Shown: positions 1-8,092 of the stretch, piece after piece
Numbering within the stretch: the first letter of the stretch is position 1
How the letters are laid out: each line of letters opens with the position of its first letter
NCBI GenBank assembly: GCA_034096865.1
Contig: JAWQFJ010012196.1
Location: forward strand, 10,001 to 32,500
Length of the DNA stretch: 22,500 bases
From: Theodoxus fluviatilis
Taxonomy: Eukaryota > Mollusca > Gastropoda > Cycloneritida > Neritidae
Direction of reading: 5' to 3'
The notes under the pieces: generated by a model
What the model was told of the DNA's origin: nothing
What the model saw: only the letters and a program-made list of their open reading frames with translations
Database searches by the model: none
Translations under genes and position numbers: made by a program

Positions 1-698
1 AGATCAAAGCATGTAGAGGTAAGCCTTTGAGAGAAACACTTCTGAAAGACTGCCGATGAGTCCATTTATTGACTAATTTGGAATTGACAGATTTGGGGGT
101 GAGGGTGTGTGTTACAAGAAAATTTCCCCATGAGAAAAGTGTTTGGCATCGTGAACACTGAATATTATATTTTCTCGATTACAATTAATAAATGCTGAAA
201 TATTAGGCAGTCTGAGCAATTCTATTTCAAACTTCAATCGCCGGAATTACCCTCTCCTACCTAAATCCATCGACATGGTGGTGCATGTGCTTCGTAGTTT
301 ACATAGAGTAAGGTTTAAACTCATTTGAATACACCAGCCAGGAAAGAGTGAATGTTGAGAATGATATACATGAAACCAGCTCTCAGAACGGTCAGGAAAC
401 AGAGAGTAGTGGGAAGAAATGAAGACTCCTCACTGCCGGCCTATGTCTGCGAAAGAGACAGGGGAGATAACAAGCAGGCCATTTACCCGTCCTACGAGCT
501 GTGTACAAGCTTATCCATCTGCCTGCCAAGCTGTCTATGTTTCTCCCTGACTTTCCGTGTCCAATACACCGTCTTTGTGTAGCTGTGCCATTTGTAGACT
601 TGCTCTCCATCTCCTTTGCCTTGAGGATCAAGACTTGTCAGAGGTTTTGTCATCTCCTCCCCCGTCCTCCCTCTCCCCCTCCCCTCTTTTTCTCTGTG
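1..698. other. Intergenic DNA, no recognisable gene
   Basis: Mixed-composition DNA with AT-rich stretches in the first 350 bases and a pyrimidine-rich stretch near 650-690 leading into the TG repeat. Only short overlapping open frames are present, on both strands, without domain-like sequence, so I call no gene. Confidence 0.6.
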
Positions 699-734
<36 letters not shown>

Positions 735-744
735 TGTGTGTGTT

Positions 745-800
<56 letters not shown>

Positions 801-888
801 GGTGTGTGTGTGTTTGTGTGTGTGTGTTGGTGTGTGTGTGTGTGTTGGTGTGTGTGTGTGTGTGCATGTATGTATGTGTGTGTATGTT
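699..888. repeat. (TG)n microsatellite with TTTG, TTGG and ATG interruptions
   Basis: About 190 bases of alternating TG from the end of a pyrimidine-rich stretch, with regularly spaced interruptions (TTTG three times early, TTGG four times late) and a TGTATG tail. The Val/Cys and His/Thr open frames across it are translation artefacts of the dinucleotide. Confidence 0.97.
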
Positions 889-1004
889 TTCTACATATAT
901 TTGAGACAGTAAATGCGCAACCAATTCTAATTCACGCACAAAGGTAAAACAAACGCCTGTGCTCACAGAGGCCTCGAGGGATGGACACGAATATTGAGAC
1001 TATA

Positions 1005-1062
1005 CTTCATCGCGCATTGTGTTCAGTCTACGTCATCCGGCCGCCAGCCATCTTGTAGCACT
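1005..1062. promoter_or_regulatory. CpG-rich patch with CRE-like, ETS-like and YY1-like motifs
   Basis: Within about 40 bases the sequence shows TACGTCA (CRE-like), CATCCGG (reverse of an ETS core) and GCCATCTTG (reverse of the YY1 core AAGATGGC). This combination is common in TATA-less housekeeping promoters of animals. The same pair of motifs recurs near 1930-1970 and 9950-10080. No transcript evidence is available, so the promoter role is inference. Confidence 0.3.
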
Positions 1063-1780
1063 TTCTCCGTGACTCCGCTCCCTGTTTGTCTCTGCTTCTC
1101 TTTGTTTATGCCGCGTCTTCCCGGGAGTCTATGCGCCGCCTCTTTAATATTCCACTTGCCAGCTCGCCACATCATCTTATTGGCCTACACGCTCTCCGCC
1201 TAAACAATCACCTTCGCCACAGGAAGTCCCGACAGAGTTATCTGCCCGGAAACGCTCTAGCCCGTGGGCGTCCTTGACGACCCGGCAACGAATGCAGCAC
1301 TCGGAGTCGGCAAGCGCGACAGGAAAAACGTTTTGGGGCAGAGTAAGTCAGGTCTTATGGTGCTTGCGAGCAGCTCCGCTGGCAGACATGGTGGAATCCA
1401 GTTACTTGGACAATGTCTTTCGGATGCGTTCTGGAGAACTTTGGGCCTCAGGAGAAGCAGAAAATTGGAGACGACAATAGATCAGACTAAAAATGTCTAA
1501 TGGTATGCATGGAGATGACAAGTGTCGATATGGTGGATTACTGTTGGTAGGCAGGGCGCCCAATTATGCAACCGTTCACGCCAGTATCAAAACACCAGTT
1601 GTTGGTTCAGTGCAGTCATTATGTGCGATCGCGAAAGGACACCAAATAATGTGCGTATTCGTAACTGTACTCTGCACAGTTAGCGCAGATCACATCCAGA
1701 CAGCCTTCACAAGAACTTTTTCAAGTTAATTGTATTATCTTCGATGACACTATTCACCAAGTTAATTTTATTGCGCTTTT
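1063..1780. other. Unassigned DNA, no gene recognised
   Basis: Moderately GC-rich DNA with several short open frames of 60-80 codons that overlap each other. None has a recognisable domain, and no repeat or clear splice-bounded exon stands out. Confidence 0.5.
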
Positions 1781-1784
1781 TTGC

Positions 1785-2225
1785 CTCGGCGTGACGGCGT
1801 GCCCTCTGCTCTTTCTTTCCTCGGGGTTACGTCGCCCTAGCGCCATGCAGCGCGCCGCCATATCCCAATTTGCTCCAGCCAGGTGCCCAACTGTGGTCTA
1901 CCAGGCGCGACTCAGCGACGCCTGGTGGCAGCCATCTTGGCGGTCGCCACGCTTGCAGGCAACATCCGGGCTTTTCTTTGGCACTGCGACCGGCGGCGAG
2001 GCTCGCCCTGGCTTGTGTACCGCGCTCCGTGGCGCGTAATTGAAACTGGCACCTACTGCAAGCCCACGGGCAGGAACTCTCCCATGAGACCCGGCCAGCC
2101 AATCAGCGCTCTCCGCCGCAATCACGTGATGCATACCTCGGGCGATAAGGGGACAGGACAGCCCCTGGCCCTGCCTGTGATGTGGGAGTTACGTTTCCTT
2201 GGGCGCTGAGCTGTCGTCACGCTGC
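1785..2225. promoter_or_regulatory. CpG-rich promoter-like region with YY1, NF-Y and TCACGTGA motifs
   Basis: GC- and CpG-rich segment. It contains GCCATCTTGGCGG near 1931-1943 (YY1 core in reverse), CATCCGG near 1965, a well-formed CCAAT box (CAGCCAATCAG, near 2097-2107) and the palindrome TCACGTGA near 2122-2129 (USF/MITF-type E-box). The clustering suggests a proximal promoter, but direction and target gene cannot be told from the window. Confidence 0.35.
1845..2039 (+). CDS. Small ORF in CpG-rich patch, unrecognised (possible first exon)
   Basis: A 64-codon frame starts at an ATG in favourable context (AGCGCCATGC) and ends at TAA. The predicted peptide starts MQRAAISQF and is rich in Ala, Arg, Trp and Pro, with no domain I recognise. 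Its position inside a promoter-like patch would suit a 5' exon, upstream ORF or leader peptide. In CpG-rich DNA an open frame of this length can also arise by chance, so coding status is weak. Confidence 0.18.
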   Translation: MQRAAISQFAPARCPTVVYQARLSDAWWQPSWRSPRLQATSGLFFGTATGGEARPGLCTALRGA

Positions 2226-2362
2226 CTGGACCTGCAGGGAGATGAGAAGGGGGCAACCAAAGTGGATGAACCTGGGACTGGGAAATGGCAGGCAGGGGTC
2301 GGTTGAGGGGGTGGGATGGGATGCGGGGTTGGGGGATGTTTACAGATGCACGGACAAGAGAG

Positions 2363-2412
2363 AGGGGACGGGGGGGATGGGGTTCTTGGGGGGGGGAGGG
2401 GGGAGGGGGGTT
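2363..2412 (+). other. G-run cluster with G-quadruplex potential
   Basis: At least six runs of four or more G lie within 50 bases, separated by short A, C or T-containing spacers. This fits the usual G-quadruplex pattern of G3+ runs with loops of 1-7 bases. Folding and function are inference. Confidence 0.55.
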
Positions 2413-2696
2413 GAGACGACACTAACCACAATAAGCGAGGCACTTGACTGTGGCGGCGCCGTAAGCGTGCCGGGAGCAGAAATTTCCCGCTTTATTGCCG
2501 GCCCGAGTTGGCCTGATGGATGGCACTGTCTACGGCGATGGCTGTGCGGAAGGCGCGCGTGCTGCAGCTAGGAGTCTGGACAGAAGGCGCCTTTGATGCC
2601 GCTCCCGCTGTCACTGGATCCCAGCCACAGTGGCCAGGACTCATTCGTCTCTACATTAAGCAGGCTTCCAAGCAGGAGGAGTTTGCGCCCTGTGCT

Positions 2697-2880
2697 GAGG
2701 CCGTTCTGAGGCCGAGTGGTTAGAGCGGGGGACCCGTAGTCGCCCGCGGCCAGTGGGTGCAGCATTCGAAGCTTCATGGATACCAGAGTCGCATCCCTGA
2801 GCAAAGTGCTTCACTCACATTGCTTCTCCCCACCCAGGAGTAAAACGGGTACCAGTTAGGGATGTGCTGAAATTTTTTTA
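2697..2880 (+). mobile_element. tRNA-derived SINE, copy 1 (3'-truncated)
   Basis: An A-box-like AGGCCGAGTGG (2709-2719), typical of Ser/Leu-type tRNAs, is followed about 50 bases later by a B-box-like GCATTCGAAGC (2762-2772). The central part reads CCCTGAGCAAAGTGCTTCAC (near 2796-2815) and then a CCCACCCAGGAGTAAAAC block. The same order of blocks recurs at 4788-4945. The GAGCAA-GTGC-type centre resembles conserved central domains of metazoan SINEs. The copy ends near a T run and lacks the tail seen in the second copy. Confidence 0.75.
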
Positions 2881-2906
2881 TGAATAAGTCTGGCATGTTC
2901 ATCTGC

Positions 2907-3086
2907 GTTTTGGTTGTATGCTCCTCTGGGAGTTGAGAAGGCGTTCTGGTTGTATGCTCCTCTGGGAGTTGAGAAGGCGTTTTGGTTGTATGCTCCTCTG
3001 GGAGTTGAGAAGGCGTTCTGGTTGTATGCTCCTCTGGGAGTTGAGAAGGCGTTTTGGTTGTATGCTCCTCTGGGAGTTGAGAAGGC
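2907..3086. repeat. Minisatellite, 5 x 36 bp, alternating T/C variants
   Basis: Five head-to-tail units of exactly 36 bp start at 2907, 2943, 2979, 3015 and 3051. They look identical except for one position near the unit start (GTTTTGG or GTTCTGG), which alternates T, C, T, C, T and so forms a 72-bp higher-order unit. Because 36 is a multiple of three, open frames with a 12-residue period run through it on both strands; I do not regard these as genes. Confidence 0.97.
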
Positions 3087-3446
3087 GTGCGATGAAAAAA
3101 AGAGTATGCTGATGACCAGGGAGCAACAGTGTGCGGTTTGAGCACTCATGAATCGGTAAAAGGTCACGATACAAAAATTTCACCTCTATTGGGGGTGTTA
3201 CGGGGATTAATAAACGAAACAACACGGTCCCAGGGTTAAGTACATGTCTTAATGACAAATCACAAAAACATGCCCGTAACAGGGGTAGAAAAGAAAAATA
3301 AAAGTAAAAAGAATGTTACTCGGTTATCTGGTTCAACCACAACATCCTCGATAACCTCAATTTCATAAAATGTACACCTAATTTTTCCGCTATTTCACTC
3401 CCAAGGGGAAAACAAAATAAAACACCGCCGCACAAGTAAAATATGT
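3087..3446. other. AT-rich DNA with no gene; contains a 9-bp inverted repeat pair
   Basis: No open frame of note. The inverted pair TGTTACGGG (3196-3204) and CCCGTAACA (3273-3281) brackets 86 bases and is flanked by GGGG on both sides. Otherwise the stretch is unassigned. Confidence 0.5.
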
Positions 3447-3516
3447 GTCAACCTTCTATTATAAACATAAAACAGTATCGGTCAGCCTTCTAATAATATA
3501 AACATAAAATACGCAG
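3447..3516 (+). repeat. Diverged tandem duplication of about 35 bp
   Basis: Two adjacent units, 3447-3480 and 3481-3516, each run from GTCA(A/G)CCTTCTA through a TATAAACATAAAA core to a (C/G)TATCG or ACGCAG end. A third unit start, GTCAGCCCTT, follows at 3517. They differ by small indels and substitutions, so the duplication is not recent. Confidence 0.7.
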
Positions 3517-3588
3517 GTCAGCCCTTGACAGTTACAACCTATCGACCCGAATAAAAGGGGATACACCAACCTTCCACCTCTGCCCGCG

Positions 3589-3643
<55 letters not shown>

Positions 3644-3660
3644 CGTCGTCTTCTCTCTCG
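3589..3660. repeat. (CT)n microsatellite and CT-rich flank
   Basis: About 45 bases of pure CT, then TTCTCTCTCG and further TTC/TCT-rich sequence to about 3710. The Arg/Glu-rich frame on the minus strand here comes from the repeat. Confidence 0.95.
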
Positions 3661-3747
3661 TCTGCTTCACTTCGTCTGCTTCTTTCTTCTCTTCTTCTTC
3701 TTCGTCTCTCAGCAGGCGGACCGCGCTCGGTCTTCTCTCTTCTCCAT

Positions 3748-3806
3748 ACTCGGACTGACGGCAGACTGACGACAGACTGACGGCGGACCGACGGCTGACC
3801 GACCTC
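3748..3806 (+). repeat. Short degenerate tandem repeat of (A/C)GACTGACGG-type units
   Basis: GACTGACGGCA, GACTGACGACA, GACTGACGGCG, GACCGACGGCT and GACCGACC follow each other with a period near 11 bases. The repeat is short and mildly diverged. Confidence 0.7.
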
Positions 3807-3989
3807 TCCCCTTTCTTCTCAGTGGCAGACTGCACCGCCAGAAAGCCCGCTCCACGCAGCGCGACCGTCCACTCCACACAGATTGTACAGCAGACTGACC
3901 TCTCCTCTCTCCTTTCCGTGGGCAGACTAACTGCTAACTCTTTCCTTAGCTAACATAGCCATCATCCCATAATTAACTCACGAACTTAG

Positions 3990-4400
3990 CAATATTCAGA
4001 CCTCAGAGCAAACATCGCTCACCACCCCCGGATCAGAATTCAATTTCTACTCACTCCAAAACCTTCATTGCAAAAACGCACACAGTCGCCGGATTACCAA
4101 CCAGCAAAAACCAAGTCCATCTCAAGTAAGACACCTGGGAAACAACGTTCCCCATTACAGGGGAATAAAAGTGATCCTTGTATTGACGATAGGTTGAAAG
4201 AGGTCGATGAACTTGTTGGAAGTCCTAGAGTTTTTTCTTTATGGAGAACATGGTCAGGTGCAGTGCAGATCCCCAACACATGGAACTTGACACAGCCTGT
4301 GCTGTCTGGTGCCTCCCTCATGCGCTGGAGCGCCGTGCTCTGGGAGCGTGTTCCACAGTACTCGCACAGCCTGCACCATTCTGTGAACCCGAGTCAGTAG
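3990..4400 (+). CDS. Open frame without ATG, possible exon (unrecognised)
   Basis: The frame is open from just after a TAG at 3987-3989 to the stop ending at 4400, with no in-frame ATG before codon 100. The middle part (about 4070-4250) encodes a hydrophilic Lys/Ser/Asp-rich stretch including KSDPCIDDRLKEVDELVGSP, which looks more protein-like than most chance frames here. A possible splice donor (TCAG before GTGCAG, near 4257) follows. It could be an internal exon or part of a decayed transposable element. I recognise no family. Confidence 0.2.
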   Translation, partial: QYSDLRANIAHHPRIRIQFLLTPKPSLQKRTQSPDYQPAKTKSISSKTPGKQRSPLQGNKSDPCIDDRLKEVDELVGSPRVFSLWRTWSGAVQIPNTWNLTQPVLSGASLMRWSAVLWERVPQYSHSLHHSVNPSQ

Positions 4401-4787
4401 TGAGTCTGGCGCAGTTCGCAATGAATGCGTAAGAGAATTGACCCTTCGCATTACAGCCAAAAACAGTTCGCTCCGGATTTTTTTTTCTCTTCACTTTTTA
4501 ACAGAAATCATTCAGGTGTCAAAACTTTTTTCCATTTCAACACAAACATTTTTATTTTATCGAATAAACGCTTGTTTATTGCCTCAACAAGCGCAATTTA
4601 TGAGTTTTGTGCGAAGTAGTCTCAGAACTACTTTAACGGCATTGGTCAGGGAGCAGATGGCTATCTCACAAGCCTCTCGCGTGACCTCCATTTGCATATT
4701 TCGGACGGAATCCTTCCATCACGTGATATGAACTGTGCTAGAGACTCTAGTGGACTAGAATGAGCCTGCACAAGGCGTCTCACACGT
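4401..4787. other. Unassigned DNA with a hairpin and octamer/E-box motifs
   Basis: AT-rich stretch with no convincing gene. It contains a perfect 8-bp hairpin at 4569-4593, an octamer-like ATTTGCATA near 4689 and the palindrome TCACGTGA near 4719-4726. Confidence 0.5.
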
Positions 4788-5355
4788 GGGCCGTTGTGGC
4801 GAGTGGTTAGATCACGTGATCCGCAGTCGCTTGCGGCCAGTGGGTGCGGCGTTCGAAGCTGCGCGACTCCCAAACTTGCGCCCTTGAGCAAGATACCCAC
4901 TCTCATTGCTTCTACCCACCCAGGAGTAAAACCGGGTGACCGTGAGGGCATCGTTGGTAATTTGCAGCGCGATTAACCCTAGTATGAGGCCGTGTGCTCG
5001 CATCGGGTTGCAATGCTCCCCAGGTTAGAATGCTCCCCAGGGTAAAAAGCTCCCCAGGTTAGAATGCTCCCCAGGTTAGAATGCTCCCCAGGTTAGAATG
5101 CTCCCCGGGTTAGAATGCTCCCCAGGCTAGAATGCTCCCCAGGTTAGAATGCTCCCCAGGTTGCAATGCTCCCTTGGTTAGAATGCTCCCCAGGGAGTGG
5201 AGTCGGCACGGGTACCTGACAGTGTGTGTCTTATCTGTCTGTCACTGGGTGTGTTGTGGGGCCAGTGAAGAACTCATCAAGAGGTACAGTGGTCAGGGGG
5301 TAAAGTGTAAAGCGGTTTGAGATCCAGACATGATGGATAAATTGCTATATAAAAC
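4788..5355 (+). mobile_element. tRNA-derived SINE, copy 2, with internal minisatellite and LINE-like tail
   Basis: The head has an A-box-like TGGCGAGTGG (4797-4806) and a B-box-like GCGTTCGAAGC (4849-4859). Next come a centre with CCTTGAGCAAGATACCCACT and the CCCACCCAGGAGTAAAAC block shared with copy 1. After a 17-bp minisatellite, a tail around 5292-5352 reads GTAAAGCGGTTTGAGA ... TGCTATATAAAAC. That resembles the conserved 3' tail shared by many SINEs and L2/CR1-like LINEs (AAAGCGCTTTGAG ... GCGCTATATAAA, from memory). I infer one element of about 380 bp enlarged by the internal repeat. The 3' boundary is approximate. Confidence 0.65.
5008..5194. repeat. Minisatellite, 11 x 17 bp, inside SINE copy 2
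   Basis: Eleven units of 17 bp, consensus TTAGAATGCTCCCCAGG, run without gaps. The first and tenth start TTGCAATGC instead of TTAGAATGC. Other variants are GTAAAAAGC, a CCCCGGG ending, a GCTAG start and CCCTTGG. The array merges into the flanking GGAGTGGAG, so the unit probably arose from the SINE body itself. Confidence 0.95.
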
Positions 5356-5448
5356 TTCTCCTTCACCGTTACCTTTTATGTTCAATGTTTGACAGGCTAA
5401 AATGGCAAAGCAGTTTCATAAGTTTAATCAAGTTACAGAGTGGCTCAA

Positions 5449-7788
5449 GTGTAGACTAGACTCGCTCTGTGGAAGTGTAGACTAGACTCGCTCTGTGGAA
5501 GTGTAGACTAGACTCGCTCTGTGGAAGTGTAGACTAGACTCGCTCTGTGGAAGTGTAGACTAGACTCGCTCTATGGAAGTGTAGACTAGACTCGCTCTGT
5601 GGAAGTGTAGACTAGACTCGCTCTGTGGAAGTGTAGACTAGACTCGCTCTATGGAAGTGTAGACTAGACTCGCTCTGTGGAAGTGTAGACTAGACTCGCT
5701 CTATGGAAGTGTAGACTAGACTCGCTCTGTGGAAGTGTAGACTAGACTCGCTCTGTGGAAGTGTAGACTAGACTCGCTCTATGGAAGTGTAGACTAGACT
5801 CGCTCTATGGAAGTGTAGACTAGACTCGCTCTGTGGAAGTGTAGACTAGACTCGCTCTGTGGAAGTGTAGACTAGACTCGCTCTATGGAAGTGTAGACTA
5901 GACTCGCTCTGTGGAAGTGTAGACTAGACTCGCTCTGTGGAAGTGTAGACTAGACTCGCTCTATGGAAGTGTAGACTAGACTCGCTCTGTGGAAGTGTAG
6001 ACTAGACTCGCTCTGTGGAAGTGTAGACTAGACTCGCTCTATGGAAGTGTAGACTAGACTCGCTCTGTGGAAGTGTAGACTAGACTCGCTCTGTGGAAGT
6101 GTAGACTAGACTCGCTCTATGGAAGTGTAGACTAGACTCGCTCTGTGGAAGTGTAGACTAGACTCGCTCTGTGGAAGTGTAGACTAGACTCGCTCTATGG
6201 AAGTGTAGACTAGACTCGCTCTGTGGAAGTGTAGACTAGACTCGCTCTATGGAAGTGTAGACTAGACTCGCTCTGTGGAAGTGTAGACTAGACTCGCTCT
6301 GTGGAAGTGTAGACTAGACTCGCTCTATGGAAGTGTAGACTAGACTCGCTCTATGGAAGTGTAGACTAGACTCGCTCTGTGGAAGTGTAGACTAGACTCG
6401 CTCTGTGGAAGTGTAGACTAGACTCGCTCTGTGGAAGTGTAGACTAGACTCGCTCTATGGAAGTGTAGACTAGACTCGCTCTGTGGAAGTGTAGACTAGA
6501 CTCGCTCTGTGGAAGTGTAGACTAGACTCGCTCTGTGGAAGTGTAGACTAGACTCGCTCTATGGAAGTGTAGACTAGACTCGCTCTGTGGAAGTGTAGAC
6601 TAGACTCGCTCTGTGGAAGTGTAGACTAGACTCGCTCTGTGGAAGTGTAGACTAGACTCGCTCTGTGGAAGTGTAGACTAGACTCGCTCTGTGGAAGTGT
6701 AGACTAGACTCGCTCTGTGGAAGTGTAGACTAGACTCGCTCTGTGGAAGTGTAGACTAGACTCGCTCTGTGGAAGTGTAGACTAGACTCGCTCTATGGAA
6801 GTGTAGACTAGACTCGCTCTGTGGAAGTGTAGACTAGACTCGCTCTGTGGAAGTGTAGACTAGACTCGCTCTATGGAAGTGTAGACTAGACTCGCTCTAT
6901 GGAAGTGTAGACTAGACTCGCTCTATGGAAGTGTAGACTAGACTCGCTCTGTGGAAGTGTAGACTAGACTCGCTCTGTGGAAGTGTAGACTAGACTCGCT
7001 CTATGGAAGTGTAGACTAGACTCGCTCTATGGAAGTGTAGACTAGACTCGCTCTGTGGAAGTGTAGACTAGACTCGCTCTGTGGAAGTGTAGACTAGACT
7101 CGCTCTATGGAAGTGTAGACTAGACTCGCTCTGTGGAAGTGTAGACTAGACTCGCTCTGTGGAAGTGTAGACTAGACTCGCTCTGTGGAAGTGTAGACTA
7201 GACTCGCTCTATGGAAGTGTAGACTAGACTCGCTCTATGGAAGTGTAGACTAGACTCGCTCTATGGAAGTGTAGACTAGACTCGCTCTGTGGAAGTGTAG
7301 ACTAGACTCGCTCTGTGGAAGTGTAGACTAGACTCGCTCTATGGAAGTGTAGACTAGACTCGCTCTATGGAAGTGTAGACTAGACTCGCTCTGTGGAAGT
7401 GTAGACTAGACTCGCTCTGTGGAAGTGTAGACTAGACTCGCTCTGTGGAAGTGTAGACTAGACTCGCTCTATGGAAGTGTAGACTAGACTCGCTCTGTGG
7501 AAGTGTAGACTAGACTCGCTCTGTGGAAGTGTAGACTAGACTCGCTCTGTGGAAGTGTAGACTAGACTCGCTCTATGGAAGTGTAGACTAGACTCGCTCT
7601 GTGGAAGTGTAGACTAGACTCGCTCTGTGGAAGTGTAGACTAGACTCGCTCTGTGGAAGTGTAGACTAGACTCGCTCTGTGGAAGTGTAGACTAGACTCG
7701 CTCTGTGGAAGTGTAGACTAGACTCGCTCTGTGGAAGTGTAGACTAGACTCGCTCTATGGAAGTGTAGACTAGACTCGCTCTATGGAA
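5449..7788. repeat. Satellite array, exactly 90 x 26 bp, with two single-base unit types
   Basis: Each 26-bp unit is GTGTAGACTAGACTCGCTCT, then G or A, then TGGAA. I counted 90 units without indels (2340 = 90 x 26). The only difference I saw is that one base: 59 G-type and 31 A-type units. The unit has an internal TAGAC(T)AGACT duplication. 26 is not a multiple of three and every forward frame meets TAG, so the array is non-coding, which explains the absence of open frames across it. The uniformity points to recent expansion or homogenisation. Copy number in the organism may differ from the assembly. Confidence 0.98.
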
Positions 7789-7834
7789 GCAGTATTGATA
7801 GTAGACGCAGCAAAGGGGGACGAAAAAGACAAAC

Positions 7835-7906
7835 AAGAAGGAAGGAGGAGAAGGGGGGAGGGAGGAGGAGGGGGGAGGGAGGGAGGGAGGGAGGAGGAGG
7901 AGAAAG
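7835..7906 (+). repeat. 72-nt uninterrupted polypurine tract, G-rich
   Basis: Seventy-two consecutive purines include runs of six G and a (GGGA)n stretch. Such tracts can form triplex (H-DNA) or G-quadruplex structures; that is family knowledge and not shown here. Confidence 0.9.
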
Positions 7907-7909
7907 CAT

Positions 7910-7976
7910 CGTCGTCGTCGTCGTTGTTGTTGCCGTCGTCAACATCATTATCAACATCAACGACGATGATGATGAC
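7910..7976 (+). repeat. Compound trinucleotide tract (GTC, GTT, ATC, GAT)
   Basis: Starts as CGTCGTCGTCGTCG, changes to TTG repeats, then CGTC, ATC/AAC repeats and finally GATGATGATGAC. It follows the polypurine tract directly. The Ser-rich and Asp-rich frames across it are repeat translations. Confidence 0.93.
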
Positions 7977-8092
7977 TGTGATAAACAAACACAATAATTG
8001 AAAGATCGCTTCGAGATAAACTTTGCTATGCTTGATGTTCCTGCACTCCTAAAGCCAAGGTTCTAGAGAGCCACTCACGGCGGTGCCGAAGA

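Noticed and set aside
352..582. Small frame of 76 codons
   Set aside because: No domain and no distinctive start context; overlapping frames of similar length exist on the other strand.
2697..2780. Functional tRNA gene
   Set aside because: A- and B-box-like blocks are present, but the acceptor and T stems do not pair properly and the sequence continues into a SINE body.
5449..7788. CRISPR array
   Set aside because: The 26-bp units follow each other without unique spacers, and the context is eukaryotic. It is a satellite.
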